Below are positions 14,554 through 21,819 of a DNA stretch of 34,354 nucleotides, piece by piece. Numbering within the stretch: position 1 is the first letter of the stretch; each line of letters starts with the position of its first letter. A program made the position numbers and the translations under genes. The notes below the pieces were generated by a model that did no database searches, had not been told where the DNA came from, and worked only from the letters and a program-made list of their open reading frames with translations. This DNA is from a virus: IMG/VR virus record IMGVR_UViG_3300043464_001303, positions 1-34,354 of that record. One strand, given 5' to 3'.

Positions 14554-14805
14554 ATGGACGCACACAAAAACGAATACGCCGCCGCAGTCGCCGGCATGCA
14601 GGAAACCTACGGCAGCCCGCGCCACGCTGACACCTACGCCATTGGCGATCACATCACGTTCCGCATGCGTGGCTGGTCGGATCGCTCGTACGACGATGGC
14701 CGCGTGATCAACCACCACGACGGCCGGCTGATCGTGGAGACGGCCAGCGACATCGTGGAGCTCGACCCGAGGCCGTGGCCCACGGGGAACGTGCTGCCGT
14801 TCTGA
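14554..14805 (+). CDS. 83-residue early protein, unknown
   Basis: The ATG at 14554 follows AAAGGAG by 8 nt; a frame open further upstream crosses the poly-C tract and is not used. The protein has an N-terminal helix (AAAVAGMQETYG) and a compact beta core (IGDHITFRMRGWSDRSYDDGRVINHHDGRLIVETASDIVEL) reminiscent of a small SH3-like barrel. It is the first gene of the recombination operon. Function is not recognised. Confidence 0.55.
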   Translation: MDAHKNEYAAAVAGMQETYGSPRHADTYAIGDHITFRMRGWSDRSYDDGRVINHHDGRLIVETASDIVELDPRPWPTGNVLPF

Positions 14806-14817
14806 GAGACACAGGAG

Positions 14818-14832
14818 CCCGGCGGAGCCGGG
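14818..14832 (+). other. Hairpin CCCGGC-gga-GCCGGG before recT
   Basis: Six perfect pairs with a 3-nt loop in the 101-nt gap before recT. GGAGCCGGGATT from this hairpin is repeated at 14871-14882, so the 3' arm could pair with either copy. A role in translation control of recT is possible but unproven. Confidence 0.35.
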
Positions 14833-14906
14833 ATTGCCCAGGAAGGGACTACCCCGGCGATGCAGGACGCGGAGCCGGGATTTTACATCGCAGAAAGGGA
14901 CGCGAC

Positions 14907-15758
14907 ATGACCACGGAAATCAGCACAAACACGGCACCAGCGAGAGGGTTGGCTCTCGCCTCGTTCGAGGACGCATTCCGGTTCAGCAAGATGGTGGCGG
15001 CTAGCGAGTTCGCCCCGAAGGATTTTAGGGGCAAGCCTGAGTCTTGCATGCTCGCCATCCAGCACGGCAGCGAAGTGGGCCTCTCCCCCATGCAGTCGCT
15101 CCAGTCGATCGCCGTCATCAACGGCAGGCCGACGATCTGGGGCGACGCGGCTCTGGCCCTGGTGCAGTCGAGCCCGGTCTGCGAGTACGTCCGCGAGTAC
15201 ACCGAAGGCGAAGGCGAAACGCTCGCGGCCATCTGCGAGGCCAAGCGGCGCGGCTACCCGCAGCCCACCGTGGTGCGGTTCTCCATGGCAGACGCTAAGC
15301 GGGCTGGCCTGGCTGGCAAGTCTGGCCCGTGGTCGCAGTACCCGGCCCGGATGCTGACGCTGCGAGCCCGAGGCTTCGCCCTTCGTAACGCCTTTGCCGA
15401 TGCCCTGCGTGGGCTCATCACGGCAGAGGAAGCCCAGGACTACCCGACGCCAGAGCCGACGACTGCCACGCAGCCCGAGGCTGTGTATGCGAAGCCTGCC
15501 GAGCAGGCGAAGCCCGAGGACATGACCAAGGCCCGGCGAGCGATCGCATCCGCGAAAACGCACGAACGGCTTAAGCAGATCATTGGAACTGTGCGTGAGC
15601 GTGGAAGCGCTGGCTTTTACACGGCTGACCAACTTGAAGAGCTGGTTGAGCTTGTTGGCACTCGCGGCGAGCTGCTGACGCCACGCGGCGACGCCTACGA
15701 GGACAACGGCAGCGAGCACTTCGACGCAGCCGAGATCGAAGCGGAGGCCCGCGCATGA
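14907..15758 (+). CDS. recT: RecT-type single-strand annealing recombinase
   Basis: The 283-residue protein carries the RecT family core: FEDAFRFSKMVAASEFAPKDF, KPESCMLAIQHGSEVGLSPM, SIAVINGRPTIWGDAALALV (residues 18-85), then GPWSQYPARMLTLRARGFALR, NAFADALRGLITAEEAQDYP (around 140-182). RecT anneals complementary strands in phage recombination and replication. No exonuclease partner (RecE or lambda-Exo type) is seen next to it, so it may use host nucleases. The start at 14907 follows AAAGGGA. The C-terminal 100 residues after PTPEPTTATQPE are variable and helical. Confidence 0.85.
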   Translation: MTTEISTNTAPARGLALASFEDAFRFSKMVAASEFAPKDFRGKPESCMLAIQHGSEVGLSPMQSLQSIAVINGRPTIWGDAALALVQSSPVCEYVREYTEGEGETLAAICEAKRRGYPQPTVVRFSMADAKRAGLAGKSGPWSQYPARMLTLRARGFALRNAFADALRGLITAEEAQDYPTPEPTTATQPEAVYAKPAEQAKPEDMTKARRAIASAKTHERLKQIIGTVRERGSAGFYTADQLEELVELVGTRGELLTPRGDAYEDNGSEHFDAAEIEAEARA

Positions 15759-16018
15759 GCCACGACATTGAACCCGACGAGGACCGGATGCAGGCCCAGC
15801 GGCGCGAGTGGAAGCGCCTCGATGACCTGGCCGCTGAGATCGCATCAGAGCGGGCGACTATGGAAACCGACATCGGCAAGGTGCTCGAGCCGAAGACGCC
15901 GCGCAAGCCCGAGCTGGTGATCAAGCCTGGCTATCAGCACGCTCGTCGTGCCTACGAGCTCGGCATGGATGACGAGTACAGCAACGCAATGAAAGCCCGC
16001 TACGGCGGGGAATGGTGA
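15755..16018 (+). CDS. 87-residue charged helical protein, unknown
   Basis: The ATG overlaps the recT stop (ATGA), so it is probably co-translated. The reading has a long charged helix (DRMQAQRREWKRLDDLAAEIASERATMETDI) that could form a coiled coil and a C-terminal YQHARRAYELGMDDEYSNAM segment. Its position suggests a recombination accessory, but there is no motif. Confidence 0.5.
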   Translation: MSHDIEPDEDRMQAQRREWKRLDDLAAEIASERATMETDIGKVLEPKTPRKPELVIKPGYQHARRAYELGMDDEYSNAMKARYGGEW

Positions 16019-16137
16019 ATCACAGCCGGCACGCGATTGCCACAGCGGCCTGAGCATTGGGCCGCATTCGCCGCCAAGCAGGAGTGGCGCGTAACCACTG
16101 CCGCCGCAGCTCTGCCTCCCAGGGTGAAGCGGCCGAC

Positions 16138-16154
16138 GCCCGGCGTATCCGGGC
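16138..16154 (+). other. Hairpin GCCCGG-cgtat-CCGGGC upstream of 16173
   Basis: Six perfect pairs with a 5-nt loop in the 154-nt gap between 16018 and 16173. The ribosome site CGGAGG follows 8 nt later. I see no convincing gene in the rest of this gap. Confidence 0.35.
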
Positions 16155-16172
16155 CAATACACGGAGGTTGGA

Positions 16173-16475
16173 ATGTCAGACTATTTCGCCGAATCGCTCG
16201 ACACGCTGCCGCTGTTTCGACGCACCGACCCGGTGACGAGCAAGGCCGCAGCGGCTGACGCGAAGACGTTTAGAGGCGAGCACCACGCGGCGATCCTCGA
16301 GGCGCTGAGCCAAGGCCCGGCCGGGGCCAGTGGCATCGCGGCACGGTGCGGGCTGCTCGCACACCAGGTCAACAAGCGGATACACGAGCTCGCAAAGTGC
16401 GGGCGGATTTCCGAGACAGGGAACATCGTCACCAGCGCGAGCGGGCGCGGCGAACGTGAATGGAGGGTGGCGTGA
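16173..16475 (+). CDS. Small winged-helix DNA-binding protein
   Basis: This 100-residue protein begins with the common phage sequence TLPLFRRTDPVTSKAAAADA, followed by a winged helix (HHAAILEALSQGPAGASGIAARCG, HQVNKRIHELAKCGRISETGN). This family is widespread in phages near recombination and replication genes and is thought to bind DNA. A CGGAGG ribosome site lies ahead. Its stop overlaps the GTG of the HNH gene. Confidence 0.65.
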   Translation: MSDYFAESLDTLPLFRRTDPVTSKAAAADAKTFRGEHHAAILEALSQGPAGASGIAARCGLLAHQVNKRIHELAKCGRISETGNIVTSASGRGEREWRVA

Positions 16476-17221
16476 GCACGGACATGTACAAGCATCCGAA
16501 ATGGCAGAAGAAGCGGCTTGAAATCCTTTCTCGGGATGAATGGAAGTGCGTCGCGTGCAGCGACTCCCAGTCAACGCTTCACGTTCATCACCTGACATAC
16601 GACGGCGATCCGTGGGATGTACCTGATGACTGGCTGCAAACGCTGTGCGAGGGCTGTCATTCTTTTCTCGGCAGCCACCCCAAGGCTGGCGTTTACTGGC
16701 ACAAATCGACCGACAAAAGCATTGTGGCAATCATGTGGTGCCCTCAATGTGCTGGCCTGAAGTTCAAAGACAAAGGTTCTTACTTTAAGTGCGCTGGGTG
16801 TGGATGGGACTGCGGCAATTACTTGGAAAGAGGCTTCTGTTTTGGGAAGCAGATAGAGATTGTTAACGAACGAAAAGAAAAAAAGGCCAAAGAGTATTCC
16901 GTGGCGTGGCTAAAGGGACTGATGACCAAAGTGAGGAAGGCAGGCGCAACTGATAAAGAAATTTTCGACGCTGCGTTCCCCGGCTCCGCTGGCATTCTGC
17001 TCATCGACAGCCTGCAGCAGCAGACAAGGCAACTGCGAGATCAGCTTTTAAATTCGTCAATCACAATTGAACAAGAGATTTTGCTCGTGGAGCAGTTGGT
17101 CAAAACGAGGCGCGCTCTCCATGTGATCGTTGATTCAAGCCTCGATGAGTTCGACGCCTTTGCGGAACTGGGAAAGTTTGAACTTCTTAATACGGAGGCC
17201 ACGGATGGCACGAACCCGTAG
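16472..17221 (+). CDS. HNH endonuclease with added zinc ribbon
   Basis: In 249 residues the protein has an N-terminal HNH fold: CVAC (26-29), HVHHLTY (37-43, catalytic His pair), LCEGCH (58-63). A second zinc ribbon follows (CPQC near 88 and CAGC near 105). The C-terminal half is helical and may recognise DNA. GTG with GGAGGG upstream was chosen. It is visibly AT-richer than its neighbours (AAAGAAAAAAAGG, TTTTAAATTCG), which fits a mobile or homing nuclease recently inserted between the winged-helix gene and the replication gene. It overlaps the next gene by 17 nt. Confidence 0.8.
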   Translation: MSTDMYKHPKWQKKRLEILSRDEWKCVACSDSQSTLHVHHLTYDGDPWDVPDDWLQTLCEGCHSFLGSHPKAGVYWHKSTDKSIVAIMWCPQCAGLKFKDKGSYFKCAGCGWDCGNYLERGFCFGKQIEIVNERKEKKAKEYSVAWLKGLMTKVRKAGATDKEIFDAAFPGSAGILLIDSLQQQTRQLRDQLLNSSITIEQEILLVEQLVKTRRALHVIVDSSLDEFDAFAELGKFELLNTEATDGTNP

Positions 17222-18101
17222 CATCAAACCTTCGTTCTTTAAGAACGAATACCTGGCTGAGTGCGAGCCGATGGCCCGCCTGCTATTTGTCGGCCTCTGG
17301 ACGCTTGCCGATAGCCAAGGCCGCATGGAGTTGCGGCCTCTGCGGATCAAGGCCGAGCTGTTTCCGTACGAAAACTGCGACATTATCGGCCTGCTCAAGC
17401 AGCTGGCCGACAAGGGCTTCGTCCGAGCCTACGAATCGGGCGACATGAAGGTGCTCGAGATACCGACTTTCGGTGAGCACCAGCGGTGTCACCCCGATGA
17501 GCGTGACGAAGGGCTGCCGCCACCCGATGAATCGGCTGAAACTATCGTTTTTCCCGAGCGAAACGAAAAGCCGGGAAATCCAACGATGGAGCCGGGAAAT
17601 CCCCCGGCTTCTTGCGCCTTATATCCTTCTACCTCTAATCCTTCTACCTCTAATCCTTTGGGTGCTCCGAGCACGACGCAGCGGCGTCGATGCTCGAAGC
17701 CAGCCGATCCGCTTCGGTGGACTGCGGAAGGCGGCTGGGAGGGAATCACCGACGCTGACCATGCGGAATGGTCACAGGCTTACCCGGCGGCTGACCTTCC
17801 CGTCGAACTCGCCAAGGCCACGCAGTGGCTGAAGACGAACCAGAAGAAGGCGCGAAAATCGAACTGGCGACGCTGGCTCACGACTGTGTGGCTCAGCAAG
17901 TGCCAGGATCGTGGTGGCACCCACCGAGAGGCTGCACGGCCAGCGGCACCGCCGCCGACCGATCCTGCGAAGCGGCGGTACTTCCGCTCTGAGACACAGA
18001 AGAGCATGACCGACGCCGAGTTTGCGATTTGGCGTCGAGATCAACGCAGCGGCGGCGTCGCCGTTGCGCTTGCCACGTCCATGAAACTCAAGGATGAGTG
18101 A
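17205..18101 (+). CDS. Phage replication-initiation-like protein
   Basis: The 298-residue protein starts RTRSIKPSFFKNEYLAECEPMARLLFVGLWTLADSQGRME, then LRPLRIKAELFPYENCDIIGLLKQLADKGFVRAYE, a winged-helix domain seen at the start of many phage replication proteins (O-like/DnaD-like). A Pro/Ser/Thr-rich linker follows (about residues 110-165) with a tandem 15-bp repeat, and a C-terminal domain (WTAEGGWEGITDADHAEWSQAYPA, WRRWLTTVWLSKC) that may bind the host helicase or loader. Most likely it starts phage DNA replication. No origin iterons are obvious inside it. Confidence 0.65.
   Translation: MARTRSIKPSFFKNEYLAECEPMARLLFVGLWTLADSQGRMELRPLRIKAELFPYENCDIIGLLKQLADKGFVRAYESGDMKVLEIPTFGEHQRCHPDERDEGLPPPDESAETIVFPERNEKPGNPTMEPGNPPASCALYPSTSNPSTSNPLGAPSTTQRRRCSKPADPLRWTAEGGWEGITDADHAEWSQAYPAADLPVELAKATQWLKTNQKKARKSNWRRWLTTVWLSKCQDRGGTHREAARPAAPPPTDPAKRRYFRSETQKSMTDAEFAIWRRDQRSGGVAVALATSMKLKDE
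17625..17654 (+). repeat. Tandem 15-bp repeat in the replication gene linker
   Basis: Two exact copies of CCTTCTACCTCTAAT (17625-17639, 17640-17654) encode the linker PSTSNPSTSNP. Slippage would change linker length by five residues without shifting frame. Confidence 0.85.
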
Positions 18102-18343
18102 TGACCACCACGACCCCAATCCGACCGCTGACCGATCGCCAGCGCGAGATATATCGCTGGATCGTCCAGTACATCGCCAGCCACGGGTTCAGCCCCACGA
18201 TCCGCGAGCTGTGTTTATCGTTCGGCTTTGCATCAACGGAAGGTGCCATGTGCCACCTGCGGCCGCTACGCAGCAAAGGATTCGTGGTCTGGAACGAGCG
18301 TCAGTCCCGCACGCTTCGCCCGCTGCAAGAGGTGGACGCATGA
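18101..18343 (+). CDS. Stand-alone LexA-type DNA-binding domain
   Basis: The 80-residue protein matches the LexA N-terminal winged helix: PLTDRQREIYRWIVQYIASHGFSPTIREL, then SFGFASTEGAMCHLRPLRSKGFVV (residues 9-66). LexA normally continues into a self-cleaving peptidase domain with Ser and Lys; here it ends after the wing, so RecA-triggered self-cleavage is impossible. It could bind SOS-like boxes and compete with host LexA, or bind a phage operator. The ATG overlaps the previous stop (TGATG). Confidence 0.7.
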   Translation: MTTTTPIRPLTDRQREIYRWIVQYIASHGFSPTIRELCLSFGFASTEGAMCHLRPLRSKGFVVWNERQSRTLRPLQEVDA

Positions 18344-18531
18344 GCCACAACCCGTACGAACTGCCGCCCCCGACGATCGTGGCCGACCTGTGTGCCCAGC
18401 GTGCGTGGGATGACGACGTGGACGATGACACACGGCTGCGACTGGAGTTTGCGGCCGACACGATCCGGCACTTGATGGGCCGGCTTGTCCGCCAGGCGTT
18501 GCACCTCGAGCGAGCGGAGGCTGCCCGATGA
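18340..18531 (+). CDS. 63-residue helical protein, unknown
   Basis: It has an ATGA overlap with the LexA-like gene. The reading has DLCAQRAWDDDVDDDTRLRL (acidic) and a final helix (FAADTIRHLMGRLVRQALHLERAEAAR) with heptad-like hydrophobics. No family recognised. Tight coupling to its neighbours supports a true gene. Confidence 0.55.
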   Translation: MSHNPYELPPPTIVADLCAQRAWDDDVDDDTRLRLEFAADTIRHLMGRLVRQALHLERAEAAR

Positions 18532-18671
18532 CCGTGCGCGACTTCGTGATGCTTTCACTTGGCGAACTGATCCTGGTGCTGACGTTCGGCATTGGGATTT
18601 TGGTGGGTTGTTCTTTGAAACGAAGGGAATCTGACAATGGCAACCGCGACGAAGAAGAGAACCGGAATTGA
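18528..18671 (+). CDS. 47-residue single-pass membrane protein
   Basis: It has an ATGA overlap with the previous gene. MLSLGELILVLTFGIGILVGC (residues 8-28) is a clear membrane segment, followed by a charged tail (KRRESDNGNRDEEENRN). It overlaps the dnaN start by 35 nt in a different frame. It is too short for usual gene finders. Function unknown. Confidence 0.55.
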   Translation: MTVRDFVMLSLGELILVLTFGIGILVGCSLKRRESDNGNRDEEENRN

Positions 18672-19740
18672 ACTGGCGTCCGCTGACCTGAAGGCGGCTC
18701 TGGCCGCAGTCTCGCCGGCAGTGCCGACGCGCAGCCCGAAGCCGATCTACCAGGCTGTGCGCCTGGGCGACGGCTTGCTGACGGGATCGGATGGCGAAGT
18801 GCGGATCGACGTGGCGATCGACTACCACGGCGACGCGATCCTGCTGCCACACGGCCGGCTGTCGCAGATCCTCGGGGCCGCGACCGGCGACACGGTCACG
18901 CTGGAGCCGGGAGACACGAGCTGCGTGGTGCGGGCGGGCTCTGGCACGTGGACGCTGCCCACAGAGAACGCCAGCGAGTACCCGCTCTGGGAACCGACCG
19001 ACGCGAAGCCGGTGACCAGGCTGCCTGCCGATCAGTTCTGCCGCGCCGTGCGGGGCGTGAACTTCGCCACCGACGATGACTCCAGCAGGTTCGCCCTCGG
19101 GGCCGTGCTGATCGAAGTGCAGGGCGAGACGGTGTCTTTCGTGGCAACAGACGGCCGGAGACTGAGCCTCGTGGAGTGCGAGCACGACCTGGCGGTTGAT
19201 GACTCGCAGACGCTCGTGCCGAGTCGGGTGATGGGCATCCTGTCGCGGCTCGCCCTGGCCGACTCCGATGGGTCGATCCAGCTCGAGGCGACGGCCCGCG
19301 AGATCGTGGCCACCGTGGGCACGGCGACCGTGACGGCACGGCTGATCGAAGGGCGATTCCCCAAGTGGCGCGACGTGGTGCCGGATCTTGACTGCGAGCC
19401 CACAACCGTGCTCGCCGAGCAGCTGCTGAGCGCCGTGAAGGCGGCGGCGATCGTCACCACGGAGGCCAGCCGGGGCATCGACTTTGCCTTCTCCGACAAG
19501 GGGCTGTGGCTCCACGGGAAGTCGAGCGAGGCTGGCGAGTCCAGCGTGACGTGCGACCTCGTGGAGGCTGGCACGTCCTGCACGGTGAAGCTGGACCCTC
19601 GCTACGTGCGGCAGTGGCTGGAAGGGCTGCCGGCAGACGGCGAGCCGACAGTGAGCGTTCAGGCGAAAGACGGGCAGTCGGCTGTGATCCTGCGGACGGA
19701 TTGCAGCACGGGCGTGGTCATGCCTATGGCAGCGGAGTAA
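18637..19740 (+). CDS. dnaN: Phage-encoded DNA polymerase III beta clamp (DnaN-like)
   Basis: At 367 residues it has the normal length of bacterial DnaN. It begins with LASADLKAALAAVSPAV, contains FVATDGRRLSLVE (about 166-178, conserved in clamps), IEGRFPKWRDVVP (about 228-240), and ends with DPRYVRQWLEGLP and SAVILRTD, then GVVMPM, the conserved C-terminus. DnaN forms a ring dimer that holds the polymerase on DNA. No phage polymerase gene is seen here, so it presumably redirects host Pol III or other clamp users to phage DNA. It follows the replication-initiation-like gene. Confidence 0.85.
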   Translation: MATATKKRTGIELASADLKAALAAVSPAVPTRSPKPIYQAVRLGDGLLTGSDGEVRIDVAIDYHGDAILLPHGRLSQILGAATGDTVTLEPGDTSCVVRAGSGTWTLPTENASEYPLWEPTDAKPVTRLPADQFCRAVRGVNFATDDDSSRFALGAVLIEVQGETVSFVATDGRRLSLVECEHDLAVDDSQTLVPSRVMGILSRLALADSDGSIQLEATAREIVATVGTATVTARLIEGRFPKWRDVVPDLDCEPTTVLAEQLLSAVKAAAIVTTEASRGIDFAFSDKGLWLHGKSSEAGESSVTCDLVEAGTSCTVKLDPRYVRQWLEGLPADGEPTVSVQAKDGQSAVILRTDCSTGVVMPMAAE

Positions 19741-19744
19741 CGCC

Positions 19745-20071
19745 ATGGGAGTGTGCAAGAACATCGACCTGCCGACGCTGTACCAATTGTGGAACGACCA
19801 CACGCTGACCCGCGTGCAGGTTTCCAGCAGGCTCGGGATCAGCGCCACGCATCTCACGCGTCTCGTGACACGGCACAAGTTGCCGCCACGGCGGCGTGAC
19901 TACAGGCGAGATGTGGCTGACCCGACGCCCGACGAGATTGCACAGCGTGCAGCAGAGTGCCGCGAGAAGCACTTCGCGCAGAGGCGGGCCGAGCCGGATG
20001 AGGTTACGAGAACGAAAGTGTGGAAGTGGCAGAATGGCATCTGCCTTCCCGGCGGAGGCCGTCACGCTTGA
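19745..20071 (+). CDS. Small helix-turn-helix protein, copy A
   Basis: This 108-residue protein has an N-terminal helix-turn-helix (LYQLWNDHTLTRVQVSSRLGISATHLTRLVTRHKLPPRR) and a DPTPDEIAQRAAECREKHFAQR segment. The gene at 22799 has the same order of elements (TEFRADWDTHMPMRALCERYTITRDQVIRL, DPTPREIIQACKEIQAKW). The two are diverged paralogues flanking the RusA-glycosyltransferase block. A DNA-binding regulator is likely. Confidence 0.6.
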   Translation: MGVCKNIDLPTLYQLWNDHTLTRVQVSSRLGISATHLTRLVTRHKLPPRRRDYRRDVADPTPDEIAQRAAECREKHFAQRRAEPDEVTRTKVWKWQNGICLPGGGRHA

Positions 20072-20092
20072 CGCCGTAGCCATGCTGCGTGC

Positions 20093-20242
20093 ATGGCACC
20101 GTGGCTCATAGCACTGACCGGCGGCATCTATCTCGTGGTGGCGGCAGACCTGGCCCTGCATGGCAAAGCGGGGCTGGGTCTGGCGTACCTCGGGTATGCG
20201 TTCGCCAACGTCGGCCTGTATTTGGCTGCGAGGGCATCGTGA
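20093..20242 (+). CDS. 49-residue hydrophobic small membrane protein
   Basis: The reading starts MAPWLIALTGGIYLVVAADL and ends LAYLGYAFANVGLYLAARAS, giving two membrane segments of about 18 residues linked by HGKAGLG. It overlaps the RusA GTG start by 4 nt. There is no strong ribosome site. The function is unknown; two-segment proteins of this size can be holin-like but its position among replication genes does not support that. Confidence 0.45.
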   Translation: MAPWLIALTGGIYLVVAADLALHGKAGLGLAYLGYAFANVGLYLAARAS

Positions 20243-20646
20243 ACGCCATCACGTTCAGCGTGCCGGGCGACCCGGTGCCGCAGCCCAGGCCGCGAGTCTC
20301 AACCCGTGGCGGATTCGCTCGGGCCTACGTGCCGGCGAAGCATCCCGTGCATTCGTACCGCGCAGCACTCGCTGCTGCGGCCCTGGAGGCCGGGGCCACG
20401 CCGACAACCGACGCACCGATAACGGTGATACTCGATCTTGTATTCGCCAGGCCCGCTTCGCACATGACGAAGAAGGGGCTGCGAAAGGGAGCGCCGACGC
20501 TGCCACGGTTCGACGTGGACAACTGTGCGAAGGCTGCCCTGGATGCCTTGAACGGCGTGGCGTTTGCCGACGATTCGCAGGTGGCGAAGCTCGTCGTGGA
20601 AAAGTCATACGGCACGGAGGCACGGACCACCGTGCGGATCACATGA
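20239..20646 (+). CDS. rusA: RusA-family Holliday junction resolvase
   Basis: The 135-residue protein starts with TFSVPGDPVPQPRPRVS and has the conserved PRFDVDNCAKAALDALNGVAFADDSQVAKLVVEK (about residues 92-125), whose Asp residues bind the catalytic metal in RusA. The enzyme cuts branched DNA for packaging or recombination. GTG start in a GTGA overlap. It fits beside RecT and DnaN in a replication/recombination set. Confidence 0.88.
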   Translation: MNAITFSVPGDPVPQPRPRVSTRGGFARAYVPAKHPVHSYRAALAAAALEAGATPTTDAPITVILDLVFARPASHMTKKGLRKGAPTLPRFDVDNCAKAALDALNGVAFADDSQVAKLVVEKSYGTEARTTVRIT

Positions 20647-21164
20647 CGTGGCAGGAGTACCTGGCAACGGTGGACTACTCGCACCAGATGACCACGGCCC
20701 GCGATCACATCGGCGAACTGTGCGAGATCGTGCAGGGCCGGGAGTGGCGGGTGCTCGAGCTCGGCAGCCATGCCGGGATCTCGACGGCCGCCATGGCAAT
20801 CGCCGCCCCTGAGTCCACCATCGTGAGCGTTGATCTCTGCGACACGATGCCCGAGGCCAGCCGCGTGGCGTATTGGGAGACGCTTGGCGTGGCCAACATT
20901 CAGCCGGTGGCCGATGACGCAGGGCGGTTCCTGCGGGATTGCCAGCTGCATCTCGACTCGTGGGATTTAATCTTTCACGACGCAGCCCACGGTGACGCGG
21001 TGCTGCCCGAGTACCTGACGGCGGCCGGCATCACCAGCATCTTGGCCATCCACGACTGGGAGCAGCTGTCGAGCTCGTCGCAGGACGCCGTGGCCAGACG
21101 CTTTCAGCGTCACACGGCGACAACAGACACGCAGGGGCGGGCGCTGTTCGTCGGCCATGCCTGA
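20643..21164 (+). CDS. Class I SAM-dependent methyltransferase
   Basis: The 173-residue protein has the Rossmann methyltransferase core: WRVLELGSHAGISTAAMA (35-52, motif I, SAM-binding), STIVSVDLCDTMPEA (acidic ribose-binding), WDLIFHDAAHGD (about 106-117) and TSILAIHDWEQ. This resembles the Methyltransf_24 group. It lacks DNA methyltransferase motifs such as DPPY, so the target may be a small molecule, sugar or protein. It stands directly before two glycosyltransferase genes (overlap 8 nt), which suggests a joint sugar pathway. Confidence 0.75.
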   Translation: MTWQEYLATVDYSHQMTTARDHIGELCEIVQGREWRVLELGSHAGISTAAMAIAAPESTIVSVDLCDTMPEASRVAYWETLGVANIQPVADDAGRFLRDCQLHLDSWDLIFHDAAHGDAVLPEYLTAAGITSILAIHDWEQLSSSSQDAVARRFQRHTATTDTQGRALFVGHA

Positions 21165-21774
21165 CATGGTGCTGACCGGCTGGGCTGGCGTGGAGTTCGC
21201 CCAGATCGCAGCTCACACGCTGCCACGCATCCACGCCTACGCTGCCCGGCACGGGCTGGCCTGCGGGTGTGCGAACCTGGCCGGCGAGCGCCCGGCTTCG
21301 TGGATGAAGGTGCGTGCGATTATGCAGGCACTACAGACGCACGAGCGTGTGGCGTGGATCGACGCCGACGTGGTGATTCTCGACGGCTCGGCGAACATCG
21401 TGGGCGAGCTGGGCAGTGCGTGGCAGGGGATCGTGGAGCACGAGACAGAGTGCGGCCTGGTCCCCAACTGCGGCGTGTGGGTTGTGGCTCAGCAGATGCT
21501 GCCCGTGCTCGTGGACGTGTGGAACGCCGAGCACTGCGTCGATCATCCGTGGTGGGAGCAGGCGGCGCTGCTCGAGCAGATGGGCTATCGGGTGGACGGC
21601 GTTCGCTCCACGCTTGACAAGCCGACCACGCTGTACGAGCTGACGAAGTTTCTCGACCCGACGTGGAATCATCACCCGGCCGATCGGCGGCGAGTCGATG
21701 CGCCACGGTTCCTACACGTGACGCAATATGCCGACCGACTCGGAAAAATCCGCTCGCTCTGTGACGGTGCCTGA
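21157..21774 (+). CDS. GT-A glycosyltransferase (GT34-like)
   Basis: At 205 residues it shows WMKVRAIMQALQTHERVAWIDADVVI (about 49-74): helix followed by the DAD form of the DXD site, as in galactosyl/mannosyl-transferases of the GMA12/MNN10 type. WWEQAALLEQMGY (about 127-139) is the second family-like stretch and HVTQYADR lies near the end. It would transfer a hexose from a nucleotide sugar. Start chosen at the ATG overlapping the methyltransferase. The acceptor is unknown. Confidence 0.7.
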   Translation: MPDMVLTGWAGVEFAQIAAHTLPRIHAYAARHGLACGCANLAGERPASWMKVRAIMQALQTHERVAWIDADVVILDGSANIVGELGSAWQGIVEHETECGLVPNCGVWVVAQQMLPVLVDVWNAEHCVDHPWWEQAALLEQMGYRVDGVRSTLDKPTTLYELTKFLDPTWNHHPADRRRVDAPRFLHVTQYADRLGKIRSLCDGA

Positions 21775-21819
21775 TCGCTTCGCCTAGCTCTGAAATCTCA
21801 ATTCCAGGAGGCACGGAAG

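Noticed and set aside
14860-14910. 16-codon leader peptide frame overlapping the recT start
   Set aside because: No good ribosome site, no attenuator codon bias; overlap can be chance.
16012-16172. A gene in the gap after the 87-residue gene
   Set aside because: Only 13-codon frames or a TTG-started frame without ribosome site that runs through the winged-helix gene.
18301-19878. 525-residue open frame on the minus strand
   Set aside because: It is the antisense shadow of the GC-rich dnaN and neighbours and has low-complexity R/H/G-rich content.
20160-20642. N-terminal extension of the methyltransferase frame through RusA
   Set aside because: The extension is an out-of-frame reading of rusA; the ATG at 20643 fits the methyltransferase fold.
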